Source of the DNA: Burkholderia vietnamiensis LMG 10929
GTDB taxonomy: Bacteria; Pseudomonadota; Gammaproteobacteria; Burkholderiales; Burkholderiaceae
Assembly (NCBI RefSeq): GCF_000959445.1
Contig: NZ_CP009631.1
Location: 558,001 to 622,000 of the forward strand
Reading direction: 5' to 3'
DNA length: 64,000 nucleotides
Part shown: positions 28,036 to 37,209 of the stretch, in pieces
How positions within the stretch are numbered: position 1 is the stretch's first letter
How the letters are laid out: each line of letters starts with the position of its first letter
Translations under genes and position numbers: made by a program
Notes under the pieces: model-generated
The model's database searches: none
Told to the model about the DNA's origin: nothing
What the model saw: only the letters and a program-made list of their open reading frames with translations

Positions 28036-28063
28036 AAAAAGGGCTGCGGGGAAGCAGCCCTTT
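28036..28063. terminator. Bidirectional terminator between convergent rsmI and rlpA
   Basis: Ten-pair stem AAAGGGCTGC / GCAGCCCTTT (28038-28047, 28054-28063) with A-rich left flank and T on the right. Confidence 0.85.
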
Positions 28064-28102
28064 CTACCTGCTGGACGCGCGGACGAAATGCCGCGCGACC
28101 CG

Positions 28103-28714
28103 TTACTTCGACGACAGCGACGCGAACATCTCGTCGCGCGCCTCACGCGCTTCCTGCGGCGACAGCCCTTCGATCTTCACGCGGCCCGTGCCGGCATGCA
28201 CGAGGCCGATCATCTTCGCGGCGGCATACGACAGGTCGAGCACGCGGCCGCGCTTGAACGGCCCGCGATCGTTGACCTTCACGACGACCCACTTGCCGGT
28301 CGACGCGTTGGTCACCTTGATGTACGAAGACAGCGGCAGCGTGCGATGCGCGGCGGTCAGCGCGTTCATGTTGAAGCGCTCGCCGTTCGCGGTGCGGCGG
28401 CCGTGGAAATCGCGGCCATACCACGATGCGCGGCCGGTCTGACGGAATTCGGACACATCGGCGCCGTCGATCGGCTCGGCATCGGCGAGCGATGCCTTCT
28501 TCGCGTCCTTGCTGTCCGCGGCCGGCATCGACGCCAGCGCGGAATCGAAATTCAGTTGCTGCTTGTCGTCGTCCGCCTTCGCGGCGGCAGCGGTCTTGTT
28601 GACCGCACCCTTCTGGTTGGCGCTGCCGGTGGTCTGGCTGGACGGCACGGCACAGCCCGTCAGCGCAAAAAATAAAGCAATGGTCCCGAATCGAGTCGGA
28701 AATCGAAAATTCAT
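28103..28714 (-). CDS. rlpA: RlpA-like septal ring lytic transglycosylase / DPBB lipoprotein
   Basis: 203 residues. Lipobox LTGC (Cys21), a Lys/Ala-rich linker, then a double-psi beta-barrel (about 105-190): [27 protein letters not shown] and [10 protein letters not shown], the classical RlpA signature. RlpA cleaves denuded peptidoglycan at the septum in Pseudomonas; in other species it may only bind. There is no C-terminal SPOR domain, so septal targeting by that route is absent. GAAGG before the ATG at 28714 supports the start. Confidence 0.88.
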   Translation of the reverse strand: MNFRFPTRFGTIALFFALTGCAVPSSQTTGSANQKGAVNKTAAAAKADDDKQQLNFDSALASMPAADSKDAKKASLADAEPIDGADVSEFRQTGRASWYGRDFHGRRTANGERFNMNALTAAHRTLPLSSYIKVTNASTGKWVVVKVNDRGPFKRGRVLDLSYAAAKMIGLVHAGTGRVKIEGLSPQEAREARDEMFASLSSK

Positions 28715-29371
28715 CGACGTGTCGCCTTCTGGTTCGGGCCGCATCGATACAACGCTGCTGAACAACGCAGATACGCGGCCCGGACGGCAAATGCGGGCAC
28801 GCCCCGCTCGGATGCGAGCAGGCGGCTAGCATGGGCGCGGCTTTCGTCTCTGCCGCAACCGTCCTGATTAGTTTTCACGTCTGGCGCAACCTGTCCCCGG
28901 CAGCCTGACCAGACCCCACATGCCGCCATCGAACATGGCTCTCACGTTCGCGTGCGTCGCTTACGGCCAACGCACAGGAACGGCGGCACAGGCCTCATCC
29001 GACGGCGCAGCAGCTAGGCCGCAAGACGGGCGCGCAGCACCCGGCCGGACAAGACGTGAGCACCGAACGTCGGTGCTGGATACACCGCCGGACTCCCCGG
29101 CGGTCGATGCTTGACGGTGAATCCGACGCCCCGTTTAACGGGGCCGAAACACCAGCGAACTGCGTGAAATTCACGCACAGTGGGCCGCATTATACATAAA
29201 TCAAAACGCTGTCTCGAAAAGCGCCCCCGCCGGACCATTGATTCTCTCTATGGCCGTAACAATCGGGATGCTCGGGGAATGCCCGTAGAAGCGCGCCGCG
29301 CGGCGCGGCGCCACGCCCACATGCGGCGCGTGCGACCGGTACAATCGCTCCTTTTAGCCGCCGGTGCCTCC
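28715..29371. other. 657-base gene-free region between divergent rlpA and MBL-hydrolase genes
   Basis: No frame here encodes a recognisable protein. The right part contains four successive perfect hairpins (29059-29177) next to a TATAAT box; a TACAAT box at 29340-29345 lies 26 bases ahead of the hydrolase ATG. The rest (28800-29050) shows no repeat I can define. Confidence 0.5.
29059..29195 (-). ncRNA. Candidate structured RNA or long 5' leader (four hairpins)
   Basis: Four perfect inverted repeats follow one another: 29059-29066/29070-29077 (AGCACCGA), 29084-29091/29097-29104 (ACCGCCGG), 29128-29135/29137-29144 (GCCCCGTT) and 29161-29168/29170-29177 (TGCGTGAA). A minus-strand TATAAT at 29194-29189 sits just upstream of the last one, so transcription leftwards is plausible, either as a separate RNA or as a ~470-base leader of rlpA. 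I do not recognise it as 6S, tmRNA, RNase P or SRP RNA. Confidence 0.4.
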
Positions 29372-30016
29372 ATGAAAGTCACGCTCATTCCGGTCACGCC
29401 GTTCCAGCAGAACTGCTCTCTGCTCGTCTGCGAAAAGACCGGCCGCGCCGCCGTCGTCGATCCCGGCGGCGATCTCGAACGCATCGAACAGGAGATCGCG
29501 CGGCAGAACGTGCAGCTCGAGAAAGTGCTGCTCACGCACGGCCACGTCGATCACTGCGCGGGCGCGAAGGCGCTCGCGACGCACTACGGCGTGCCGATCG
29601 TCGGCCCGCAGGAAGACGAGCGCTTCTGGATCGAGCAGTTGCCGACGCAGAGTCAGCGCTTCGGCTTCCCGGCCGCCGAAGCGTTCGAGCCCGACCAGTG
29701 GCTGCACGACGGCGACACCGTCCGGTTCGGCGACGAGACGCTCGAGGTCTACCACTGCCCCGGCCACACGCCCGGCCACGTGGTGTTCTTCAGCCGCGCG
29801 CATCGCGTCGCGATCGTCGGCGACGTGCTGTTCGCCGGCTCGATCGGCCGCACCGATTTCCCGCGCGGCAATCACGCCGACCTCGTGCGTTCGATCAAGG
29901 AAAAGCTGTGGCCGCTCGGCGACGACGTCACCTTCGTGCCGGGCCACGGTCCGGTGTCGACCTTCGGCGACGAGCGCCGCACGAACCCGTTCGTGTCCGA
30001 CAAGGTATTCGGATGA
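29372..30016 (+). CDS. MBL-fold metallohydrolase (glyoxalase II-like)
   Basis: 214 residues, cytosolic. Metal site HGHVDH (56-61), a further His in CPGHTPGH, Asp in VGDVLFAGS and His in VPGHGP. This matches the YcbL-type short glyoxalase-II-like hydrolases that split S-lactoylglutathione or related thioesters; the long C-terminal glutathione-binding region of classical GloB is absent. A TACAAT box lies just upstream. The stop overlaps the start of the exonuclease gene (ATGA). Confidence 0.88.
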   Translation: MKVTLIPVTPFQQNCSLLVCEKTGRAAVVDPGGDLERIEQEIARQNVQLEKVLLTHGHVDHCAGAKALATHYGVPIVGPQEDERFWIEQLPTQSQRFGFPAAEAFEPDQWLHDGDTVRFGDETLEVYHCPGHTPGHVVFFSRAHRVAIVGDVLFAGSIGRTDFPRGNHADLVRSIKEKLWPLGDDVTFVPGHGPVSTFGDERRTNPFVSDKVFG

Positions 30017-30672
30017 ACCAGACCGCCATTCCCGAAATCTACGTCAGCACCGACGTCGAAGCCGACGGCCCGATCCCCGGCCCGCACTCGATGCTGAGCT
30101 TCGCATCGGCCGCCTATACCGAGGACAAGCAGCTGATCGCGACGTTCTCGGCGAACCTCGAGACGCTGCCGGGCGCACACGCGCATCCGGTGCAGGAAGC
30201 GTGGTGGAAAACCGAGCCCGAGGCATGGGCCGCGTGTCGGACCGACCTGCAGGCGCCCGAGAAGGCGCTCGTCGCGTACGTCGAGTGGGTCGAGGCGCTG
30301 CCCGGCAAACCGGTGTTCGTCGCGATGCCGGCCGGCTTCGATTTCACGTTCATGTTCTGGTACATGATGCGCTACGCGGGACGTTGTCCGTTCTCGTGGT
30401 CGGCGCTCGACATCAAGACGCTCGCGTTCGCGATGACTGGGCTGCCGTACCGCAAGGCGATCAAGCCGCGCTTTCCGAAACACTGGTTCGACGATCATCC
30501 GCACACGCACGTCGCGCTCGACGACGCGATCGAGCAAGGCGCGCTGTTCTGCAACATGCTCGCCGACCTGCGTCGTCAGCAGGCGGCGCTCGCCGGCCTC
30601 GCAGTCGCCGACACGGACCGTTCGGAGCAGGCAGGCGCGGGACAAAATCCTACGGATCCGCGCGCAAATTAG
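30013..30672 (+). CDS. DEDDh-type 3'-5' exonuclease-like protein
   Basis: 219 residues. Exonuclease motif I STDVEADG gives D14 and E16, motif II is D110 (AGFDFTF), and motif III is H166...D171 (HVALDDA), all four acidic residues plus the His of the RNase T/DnaQ superfamily. It is not one of the standard RNase T, Orn or DnaQ proteins; similar proteins are annotated only as exonuclease family. Its start overlaps the MBL-hydrolase stop, so they are translated from one message. Substrate unknown. Confidence 0.78.
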   Translation: MNQTAIPEIYVSTDVEADGPIPGPHSMLSFASAAYTEDKQLIATFSANLETLPGAHAHPVQEAWWKTEPEAWAACRTDLQAPEKALVAYVEWVEALPGKPVFVAMPAGFDFTFMFWYMMRYAGRCPFSWSALDIKTLAFAMTGLPYRKAIKPRFPKHWFDDHPHTHVALDDAIEQGALFCNMLADLRRQQAALAGLAVADTDRSEQAGAGQNPTDPRAN

Positions 30673-30751
30673 CGAATCTCGCTCAACCACGCGCTGCCAG
30701 ATTGCCTTTCCTTTCCCGGCCCTCTAACATTGAGCGTGTTGTAGCTGCCGC

Positions 30752-31222
30752 ATGGAGGCGCAGGTGACGCTCGATTCCTTTTCGCAAAAAATCCTTCGCC
30801 TGTTGCAGCTCGACGCGCGCCGTTCGGTTCAGGAAATCTCGGACCAGGTCGGCCTGTCGAGCACGCCGTGCTGGCGTCGCATCAAGGACATGGAACAGTC
30901 CGGCGTGATCCAGCGCTACACCGCGCTGCTCGATCGCGAGAAGCTCGGCCTGCACGTATGCGCGCTCGCGCACGTGCACCTGACCCGCCACAACGAGGGC
31001 GGCGTCGAGCAGTTCGAGCGCGAGATCTCGACCTGCCCGGAAGTGACCGAGTGCTACAGCACGACCGGCGAAGCCGATTACATCCTCAAGATCGTCGCGC
31101 CCGACATCAAGGCCTACGACGTGTTCCTGCACGAACGGATCTTCAAGATCCCGGCCGTGTCGCAGGTGCGCACGAGCGTCGTGCTGCGCGAAATCAAATT
31201 CGACACGCAACTGCCGCTGTAA
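30752..31222 (+). CDS. Lrp/AsnC family transcriptional regulator
   Basis: 156 residues. N-terminal helix-turn-helix (about 8-55: KILRLLQLDARRSVQEISDQ, STPCWRRIKDME) and a C-terminal RAM effector-binding domain (about 70-150) with TGEADYILKI. Such proteins are octameric amino-acid-responsive regulators. SSTPCWRRI at the recognition helix is typical of the specific (non-global) branch. No obvious target is adjacent; the nearest downstream gene is convergent. Confidence 0.92.
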   Translation: MEAQVTLDSFSQKILRLLQLDARRSVQEISDQVGLSSTPCWRRIKDMEQSGVIQRYTALLDREKLGLHVCALAHVHLTRHNEGGVEQFEREISTCPEVTECYSTTGEADYILKIVAPDIKAYDVFLHERIFKIPAVSQVRTSVVLREIKFDTQLPL

Positions 31223-31249
31223 CGCGCTGCCCACGCACGTCGGCGCCGC

Positions 31250-32407
31250 TCACGCTTTCATCGGCAAGGCGCGCGTGAAGCCGATCCGGCGCGCGCCGAA
31301 TTGGCGCTTCAACGCATCCAGATCGAGCCGCTCGGCGAGCGCCGCGTCGGTATCGCCGGCACCCGCGTCGAGCGTCACGTCGACCTCGAGCCCCGTGCTC
31401 AGATAGTGCAGGTTGATGGTGGCCGCATGCAGCCCGCGCTGCGCGAGCGCGGCCTCGAGCCGCGCGGTGATCTCGGCGCGCGGCGGCAGCGCGAGCGCCG
31501 GACGGCGCGCGGTGTCGTTCTCCGGGTCGACGTGGATCAGCGCGTCGAGCACGCGCGGGTCGGACAGCACGCGCGCCCGCGCGTTCTCCGCGATGTAGTG
31601 ACCTTCGGATACGGAAATCATCGGGTCGACCAGAATGTGGGCGTCGACCAGCGCCGCGTCGCCCATCTTGCGCGTGCGCAGCTCGTGCACGTCGCGCACG
31701 CCGGGCGTCGCCGCGAGCAGCGCGTGGATCTCGGCCGTGGCGGTGGTGTCGAGCGCACGGTCCGACAGGTCCTGCAACGCGTCGTAGCCGAAGGTCCAGC
31801 CCATGCGCGCGACCATGAAGCCGACGATCGCCGCGGCGATCGGGTCGAGCAGCCGCACGCCGGCCAGGCTGCCGACGATGCCGATCGCGACGACCAGCGA
31901 CGACGCAGCATCCGAACGCGCATGCCATGCGTTCGCGACGAGCATCGCCGAGCGCACGCGGCGCGCCTCGCGCAGCATGTAGCGGAACAATCCTTCTTTC
32001 GACACGAGCACGGTCAGCGCGACGATCAGCGCGGAAAAATGCACGGCCGGAATGTTCTCGAGATTGACCAGGCGATTGCCGGCGCGCCACAACATGCCGA
32101 TACCGACCGCGATCAGGATCGCGCCGAGAAACAATGACGCGACGGTCTCGTAGCGGCTGTGCCCGTAATTGTGATCTTCATCCGGCGACGCACCGCTATG
32201 GCGATTCGCGATCAGCACCACAAAATCGGAGATCAAATCGGAAATCGAATGAATCCCGTCGGCAATCAATGCCTGCGAGTGCGCGACCGCGCCCACCGCG
32301 ATCTGGAATGTCGCAAGTACGACATTCAGCACGATACTGACCAGGGTGCTCTTGCGCGCGACCGCGTGCTTATCCGCGCTTTGCGCGTCGCCTGAAAACG
32401 AGGACAT
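31250..32407 (-). CDS. Cation diffusion facilitator (CDF) family metal exporter
   Basis: 385 residues, inner membrane, six predicted helices within residues 1-210 and a long cytosolic C-terminal domain. Metal-site motifs HxxxD occur twice (HSISD in TM2, HARSD in TM5), the H/D tetrahedral arrangement usual for Zn/Cd transporters; the C-terminal part ends with a second metallochaperone-like ferredoxin fold. An ATG at 32407 is the likely start, without a clear ribosome site; the frame is open to 32464. Metal specificity not assignable. Confidence 0.9.
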   Translation of the reverse strand: MSSFSGDAQSADKHAVARKSTLVSIVLNVVLATFQIAVGAVAHSQALIADGIHSISDLISDFVVLIANRHSGASPDEDHNYGHSRYETVASLFLGAILIAVGIGMLWRAGNRLVNLENIPAVHFSALIVALTVLVSKEGLFRYMLREARRVRSAMLVANAWHARSDAASSLVVAIGIVGSLAGVRLLDPIAAAIVGFMVARMGWTFGYDALQDLSDRALDTTATAEIHALLAATPGVRDVHELRTRKMGDAALVDAHILVDPMISVSEGHYIAENARARVLSDPRVLDALIHVDPENDTARRPALALPPRAEITARLEAALAQRGLHAATINLHYLSTGLEVDVTLDAGAGDTDAALAERLDLDALKRQFGARRIGFTRALPMKA

Positions 32408-32581
32408 GAAATACGAGATAACGGTTGAGATAGGTGATTCTATCAAACCAATCTCGCCGGGCATTCCGTTAACACGGATTTTTCCCGTTAAATCAGACGC
32501 TTATGCGAACGGGTTGCATTTCCATTCACGCCGACCGTGACGTTTCCGTGACATTTTCCTTACATTTTCGTATCACGATGC

Positions 32582-32617
32582 AAAAAAGGCCGCACTCCTC
32601 GACGGAGACGCGGCCTT
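32582..32617 (-). terminator. Intrinsic terminator of the H-NS family gene
   Basis: Minus-strand stem AAGGCCGC / GCGGCCTT followed by six T (plus-strand A at 32582-32587), 27 bases after the stop. Confidence 0.85.
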
Positions 32618-32643
32618 CTTTCGGCACCGACTTAATCAGTCGT

Positions 32644-32937
32644 TTAAATCGCGAACTGATCGCGGTTCTTGCCGGCGATCCAGCGCGGCGGCTTGCCGCG
32701 GCCCGACCACGTCGCGCCCGATTCCGGGTCACGGTACTTTGCTGCCACACCGGCGCGCGGACGGCCGACCTTGCCCGCCTTCGCACGGCTGAGACCGAGT
32801 TCGGCGAGCGAAAAGCCGTAGTCGGCAATTTTCTGCTTCACGTCATTCAGCACTTCCGCGTATTCACGCGACTTTGCTTCTTCGATTTGCTTCTCCAGCT
32901 TCTCCCGCTGGGCGAGCAGGTCCTTGTAAGAAGACAT
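32644..32937 (-). CDS. H-NS family nucleoid-associated protein
   Basis: 97 residues. The N-terminal half is a coiled coil for dimerisation (LAQREKLEKQIEEAKSREYA); the C-terminal half carries the H-NS DNA-binding core, here KYRDPESGATWSGRGKPPRW. It silences AT-rich, often acquired, DNA. AAAGGA before the ATG at 32937 is a strong ribosome site. Burkholderia genomes hold several such paralogues, so this need not be the main H-NS. Confidence 0.93.
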   Translation of the reverse strand: MSSYKDLLAQREKLEKQIEEAKSREYAEVLNDVKQKIADYGFSLAELGLSRAKAGKVGRPRAGVAAKYRDPESGATWSGRGKPPRWIAGKNRDQFAI

Positions 32938-33284
32938 AGTTTTCCTTTCGATATGATCAATGGCGCCGGTCTTGGGCCGGTTCACCATTCATGGAATATT
33001 TGTGCCTCGGATTTTCGAAGGCAGAGATTAGCACAAAACAGATTTGATAGAGCGCGTTTCACGAAAATACACAGATCGTTTTCAATTCGGCCGTGTCATT
33101 TTGACCTGCCGCGGCCTTATCTCAAATTTTTACGCGGTTGCATAGAGATTAGGACATTACCGATCCACTAATTGGACTTTCAACATACGCAATTACCCTG
33201 CATACGGAAAATCAAACCTTTCATCGGACGACAGGTTTGCGAAAAAGTATGCAATAAAGCAATGCTATGCGCGGCGGTGCGACG
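32938..33284. other. AT-rich intergenic region upstream of the H-NS family gene
   Basis: 347 bases with clearly lower GC than the flanks. It should hold the promoter of the H-NS family gene; A/T-rich runs would also be a natural site for autoregulation. No gene, clear promoter match or repeat seen. Confidence 0.4.
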
Positions 33285-33962
33285 TCACGCCGCAGCGTGC
33301 GCACTCGCAATCAATTGCTCGCTCAATTGCTCGCGCAGCGCAGCCGGGCCAGCGTCGGCCGGCAGCGGCGCGAACGGCGTGCGCAGCCGTCGGCCGTCGA
33401 GGCGCCAGTCGGCGCCGTGGCGATCGACACCGAGCAGATCGAGCCCGTCGCGGCGCACGTCGCTCGACTCGTACGCATCCCATAAGGCGCGCTCGTCGTC
33501 GAATCCGAGCGGTGGCAACGCGTCGAGCGCCGCGCCGTCGACCCACCCCATCCGCCCGAACCCGGCGATATAGCGCAGCCGCTCGATGTCGAGCGCCCAG
33601 AACGTGAAATCGCCGAGCGCGAGATAACGTGCGGCGCCCGGTTCGTAACGCGTGTAACGCGCGGCGAGATGCGGATCGTCGCCGATCGGCACGAAACGCC
33701 CGACGAGTGTCGCGCGCTCGGCATTCAGCACGTCCCCGTCGCGCGCGTCGACGACGAGAAAGCCCGCGCGCGGATCGGCGACGAGATTGCGCGTGTGCTC
33801 CGCGAGGCCGCTCACGAGAATCACGGGCCGATGCGCCGCATCGGGCGCGAACGGCACGATCGTCGGATACGGAAAACCCTGCGGCTCGCGCGCGTGGGTC
33901 GCGAGCGTACCGAGCGCGCAGCGATGCAGTAAATGCAGTGGCAGGGCGGGGTCGATGTTCAC
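33285..33962 (-). CDS. HugZ-like / pyridoxamine-phosphate-oxidase-fold protein
   Basis: 225 residues, soluble. An N-terminal split-barrel (about 10-130: LHRCALGTLATHAREPQGFPYPTI, LVSGLAEHTRNLVADPRAGFLV, GRFVPIGD) is followed by a helical/beta C-terminal part with GFGRMGWVDG, the layout of HugZ heme-utilisation proteins and related FMN-binding proteins. No heme-uptake genes are adjacent, so heme degradation is unproven. Confidence 0.8.
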   Translation of the reverse strand: MNIDPALPLHLLHRCALGTLATHAREPQGFPYPTIVPFAPDAAHRPVILVSGLAEHTRNLVADPRAGFLVVDARDGDVLNAERATLVGRFVPIGDDPHLAARYTRYEPGAARYLALGDFTFWALDIERLRYIAGFGRMGWVDGAALDALPPLGFDDERALWDAYESSDVRRDGLDLLGVDRHGADWRLDGRRLRTPFAPLPADAGPAALREQLSEQLIASAHAAA

Positions 33963-34277
33963 GGTGACTCCTGCGGTCGAAAGGCATGGAATGGAAATGT
34001 CAGCAGCGCGCGACGCCGATATGTCGCGCGCACGCAGCTTGCTGCATCGATGTTACTCGCGGCGGTCGCCGGCCGACCATTGGCCGAAAGGCAGATGAGG
34101 CGCGCGCCGGCACGCCCGCCAAGCCGGAAACGGCAGACGACATCTCGCTCGCCCGACACACTCCGAACGCCTGGAGCACCAGCCCACAACGCCGGCAAGA
34201 TCGTAAGCGCTTCGATAAAATCGGACGAATCCAGCCAGCGCCGCGCGCCCATCCATCGCCCCACCCGAGAGCGTCCC
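33963..34277. other. Divergent intergenic region HugZ-like / MFS
   Basis: 315 bases. It must contain both promoters, but I see no clear -35/-10 pair, operator repeat or small gene. Confidence 0.35.
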
Positions 34278-35492
34278 GTGTCCGAATCTTCGTCCCGATC
34301 CCCGTCCGACTTCGCCGCGCCGCCCGACGCGCATCGCGCGCTCGCGTTGCCGGTTCGCCGGCGCGCCCGCACGGCCACGATGGCGCTGTTCTTCGTGGCG
34401 GGCATGATGTACGCGTCGTGGGGCGTGCATGTCCCGACCGTGCGCGACAAGTTCGAGCTCAGCCCCGGACTGCTGTCGGTCGCGTTGTTCGCGGTCGCGG
34501 GCGGCTCGATCGCCGCGATGCTGACGATCGCGCGCTGGATCGCGCGCGTCGGCTCGCGCACCGCGTGCCTGACCGGCGGGCTCGTGATGTCGGCCTGCGC
34601 GGCGCTGATCCTCGTCGTGCCCGAGTACTGGATGCTCGTCGCCGCGCTCGCGCTGTTCGGCTTTTCGATGGCCACGCTCGACGTCGCGATGAACGCCGAG
34701 GCGAGCGCCGTCGAGATCGCGCTCGGCAGGCCGATCATGTCGGCGCTGCACGGAATGTTCAGCCTCGGCGGGATGGCCGGGGCGGCGGCCGGCGGCGCGC
34801 TGCTGTCGGCCGGCATGGCGCCGGCCGTGCACCTCGCGCTCGCGGCAGCCGTCTGTGCGGCGGTGCTGCTGGCCGCGAGCCCCGCGGTGCTGCCGCACAT
34901 CCCGCATCACGAAGCGGCACACGGCGGCGGCAACCGCTGGCGCTCGCCCGCGCTGTGGATGCTCGGCGGCATCGCGCTGGTTGCGTTGATCGCCGAAGGC
35001 GCGATGTACGACTGGGCGACCGTCTATATGCGCGACGTCGTCGCGGCGAGCCCCGCGCTCGCGAGCGCCGCGTATGCGGCGTTCTCCGGCGGGATGGCGC
35101 TCGCGCGCTTCGCCGGCGACGCGGTGCGCGCCCGCTTCGGCGCGCCGCAGCTCGTGTTCGCGAGCGCGTCGCTCGGCTGCGCGGGCATGGTCGGCGCGCT
35201 GTTGCTGCCGAATCCGATCGCGGTGCTGACCGGCTTCACGCTGATGGGCCTCGGCCTCGCCAACCTGATGCCGGTGCTGTTCGCGGCCGCGGCGCGCGTC
35301 GAAGGCATTCACGCGGCCGAAGGGCTCGCGCACGTCGCCGGGCTCGCGTATTTCGGCTTGCTGTTCGGCCCGGTCGTGATCGGTGCGGTCGCGCAGGCAG
35401 CGAACCTGACGGCCGCGCTGTCGGTCGTCGCGATCTGTGCGGCGCTCGTCGCGGCGGTCGCGCCGAAGGTGCTCGCGCATCTGAAGATCTGA
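34278..35492 (+). CDS. MFS transporter (YbjJ-like)
   Basis: 404 residues from a GTG at 34278 with GAGAG upstream; the frame is open another 345 bases but that part is not protein-like. About 12 membrane helices; the first segment ALFFVAGMMYASWGVHVPTVR and the later LDVAMNAEA motif are typical of the YbjJ/FucP-like MFS branch with unknown or sugar-like substrates. A strong terminator follows. Confidence 0.85.
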   Translation: MSESSSRSPSDFAAPPDAHRALALPVRRRARTATMALFFVAGMMYASWGVHVPTVRDKFELSPGLLSVALFAVAGGSIAAMLTIARWIARVGSRTACLTGGLVMSACAALILVVPEYWMLVAALALFGFSMATLDVAMNAEASAVEIALGRPIMSALHGMFSLGGMAGAAAGGALLSAGMAPAVHLALAAAVCAAVLLAASPAVLPHIPHHEAAHGGGNRWRSPALWMLGGIALVALIAEGAMYDWATVYMRDVVAASPALASAAYAAFSGGMALARFAGDAVRARFGAPQLVFASASLGCAGMVGALLLPNPIAVLTGFTLMGLGLANLMPVLFAAAARVEGIHAAEGLAHVAGLAYFGLLFGPVVIGAVAQAANLTAALSVVAICAALVAAVAPKVLAHLKI

Positions 35493-35517
35493 GCGCCCGC
35501 CGCGCACCGCCCAAAAA

Positions 35518-35551
35518 GAAAGCGCGCCTGCGTTTCCGCAGGCGCGCTTTC
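35518..35551. terminator. Bidirectional terminator between MFS and binding-protein genes
   Basis: Fourteen-pair perfect stem GAAAGCGCGCCTGC with its inverse around GTTTCC, serving the two convergent genes. Confidence 0.9.
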
Positions 35552-35576
35552 ACCCCTCCGTCGGCCGCTTGTCGGC

Positions 35577-36719
35577 TTACATCTTCACTTCGTCGAGCAG
35601 CGTCTTCTTGCCGCTCTTGTAGTTGTACAGCGAGATCACGCCGTGCTGCAGGTCGCCCTTCGAGTCGAAGGTCGTCGTGCCGATCACGCCGGTGTACTTC
35701 GTCGCCGGCATTGCCGCGAGGATCTTCGCCGGATCCGTCGAGTTCGCGCGCTTCATCGCGTCGGCGATGATGTACACGGCGTCATACGTGAACGGTGCGT
35801 AGATCTGGATCGGCTGGCCGAAACGCTTCTCGTACTTCGCCTTGAACGCGGCGCCGCCCGGCATCTTCTCGAGCGATGCACCGGCTTCCGAGCACACGAT
35901 GTTGTCGGTCGCTTCGCCGGCCAGATCGGCCAGCTTTTCCGTGCAGACGCCGTCGCCCGCGAAGATCTTCGCGCGCAGGCCGAGCTGCTTCGCCTGCTTC
36001 GCGAACGGACCGCCGGTGGCGTCCATGCCGCCGTACATGATCGCATCCGGATTCTCACCCTTGATCTTGGTCAGAATCGCGCGGAAGTCGACCGCCTTGT
36101 CGTTGGTCGCGTCGTGCGACAGCACCTTCAGGCCGAGCGCCTTGGCCTTCTTCTCGAACTCGTTCGCGAGACCCTGGCCGTATGCGGTCGAATCGTCGAC
36201 CACCGCTACGCTCTTGATGCCCTTCGAGTGCGCGTAGTTCGCGAGTGCCGGGCCCTGCTGCGCGTCGGTCGCGACCACGCGGTAGGTGGTCTTGAAGCCT
36301 TGCTGCGTGTAGGCCGGGTTGGTCGCCGACGGCGAGATCTGCACGATGCCCGCGTCGCTGTAGATCTTCGATGCCGGGATCGTCGTGCCCGAATTCAGGT
36401 GGCCGACCACCGCGACGACCTTGTCGTCGACCAGCTTCTGCGCAACCTGCGTGGCCTGGCGCGGGTCGGCCGCGTCGTCCTGCGCGTCGAGTTGCAGCGT
36501 GATCTTCTGGCCGCCGATCGTGAGACCCTTGGCGTTGATCTCTTCGACAGCGAGACGCGCGCCGTTTTCGTTGTCCTTGCCCAGGTGTGCAATGCCGCCC
36601 GTCAACGGCGCGACGTGGCCGATCTTGACGACTTGATCGGCGGCCGCGTTGCTTGCAGCTGCAGCACACAGCATCGCAGCTGCGGTGATCGGCAACAGCT
36701 TTTGCATCTTGATATTCAT
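35577..36719 (-). CDS. Branched-chain amino-acid ABC transporter periplasmic binding protein
   Basis: 380 residues. Signal peptide 1-28 (cut after NAAA), then a two-lobe Leu/Ile/Val-binding fold with VKIGHVAPLTGGIAHLGKD, NSGTTIPASKIY and a conserved C-terminal TFDSKGDLQHG. It delivers branched-chain or related amino acids to a LivHMGF-type permease, which is not encoded here; orphan LivK/LivJ genes are common in Burkholderia. GGAG before the ATG at 36719 excludes the 31-residue upstream extension. Confidence 0.93.
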   Translation of the reverse strand: MNIKMQKLLPITAAAMLCAAAASNAAADQVVKIGHVAPLTGGIAHLGKDNENGARLAVEEINAKGLTIGGQKITLQLDAQDDAADPRQATQVAQKLVDDKVVAVVGHLNSGTTIPASKIYSDAGIVQISPSATNPAYTQQGFKTTYRVVATDAQQGPALANYAHSKGIKSVAVVDDSTAYGQGLANEFEKKAKALGLKVLSHDATNDKAVDFRAILTKIKGENPDAIMYGGMDATGGPFAKQAKQLGLRAKIFAGDGVCTEKLADLAGEATDNIVCSEAGASLEKMPGGAAFKAKYEKRFGQPIQIYAPFTYDAVYIIADAMKRANSTDPAKILAAMPATKYTGVIGTTTFDSKGDLQHGVISLYNYKSGKKTLLDEVKM

Positions 36720-37209
36720 GTAAGTCTCCAGTTTCGGTCCCATAAAACGCCATCGCCCGGTGCCCCGCTGCCATCCCTGTGTTTGCATCACTGGACGATT
36801 CGCCGGGTGCATCGTTCATGCACTTGGCCTCAAGCACGTGAAAACAGCCGCTTTTAGCCGCCGCCCGCCCGTACTTGCGCGCAAGTGTAGGTGATCAAAT
36901 TAATTTGTGGGACTTTTTTGAGGTAGTGGTAACACTACCGATACGGGCGCTTTCGAGCGCTTCCTCGAATATCGCTGCAAGCCAAGCCGGATAAGGGTTT
37001 CCGATAGTTTCGCCCGCGCCGTTGCGACGGCATTTCAGTGCGTCGTCGCGCGTTTCGATTCTGTATTTTTTGCGCTGGATCATTGAATGAAACGCGCGTG
37101 ACGATACGCGCGTCTGCACAATGCTCGAGCAACGGTTGCGCCGCATCCTCGATGTGCAGCCGCACCGCGCGGGCCGTGACGGTTCGCTGCGCGCGGCCCG
37201 CGCACCGCT
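36720..37209. other. 490-base intergenic region
   Basis: Contains the upstream region of the binding-protein gene. A perfect hairpin GGTAGTG / CACTACC (36922-36928, 36933-36939) is the only structured element seen. An 83-codon minus-strand frame (36895-37146) has no recognisable product. Confidence 0.4.

Noticed and set aside
29014..29238. 74-codon minus-strand frame over the hairpin cluster
   Set aside because: No recognisable protein, the frame crosses the stems, and its best ATG lies in the TATAATG box; the hairpin interpretation explains the sequence better.
28715..29371. RNase P RNA, 6S RNA or tmRNA in the gene-free region near rsmI
   Set aside because: I looked for the GAGGAAAGTCC core of RNase P, tmRNA ends and the 6S bubble on both strands and did not find them.
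36895..37146. 83-codon minus-strand frame upstream of the binding-protein gene
   Set aside because: No signal peptide, family motif or ribosome site; composition consistent with chance.
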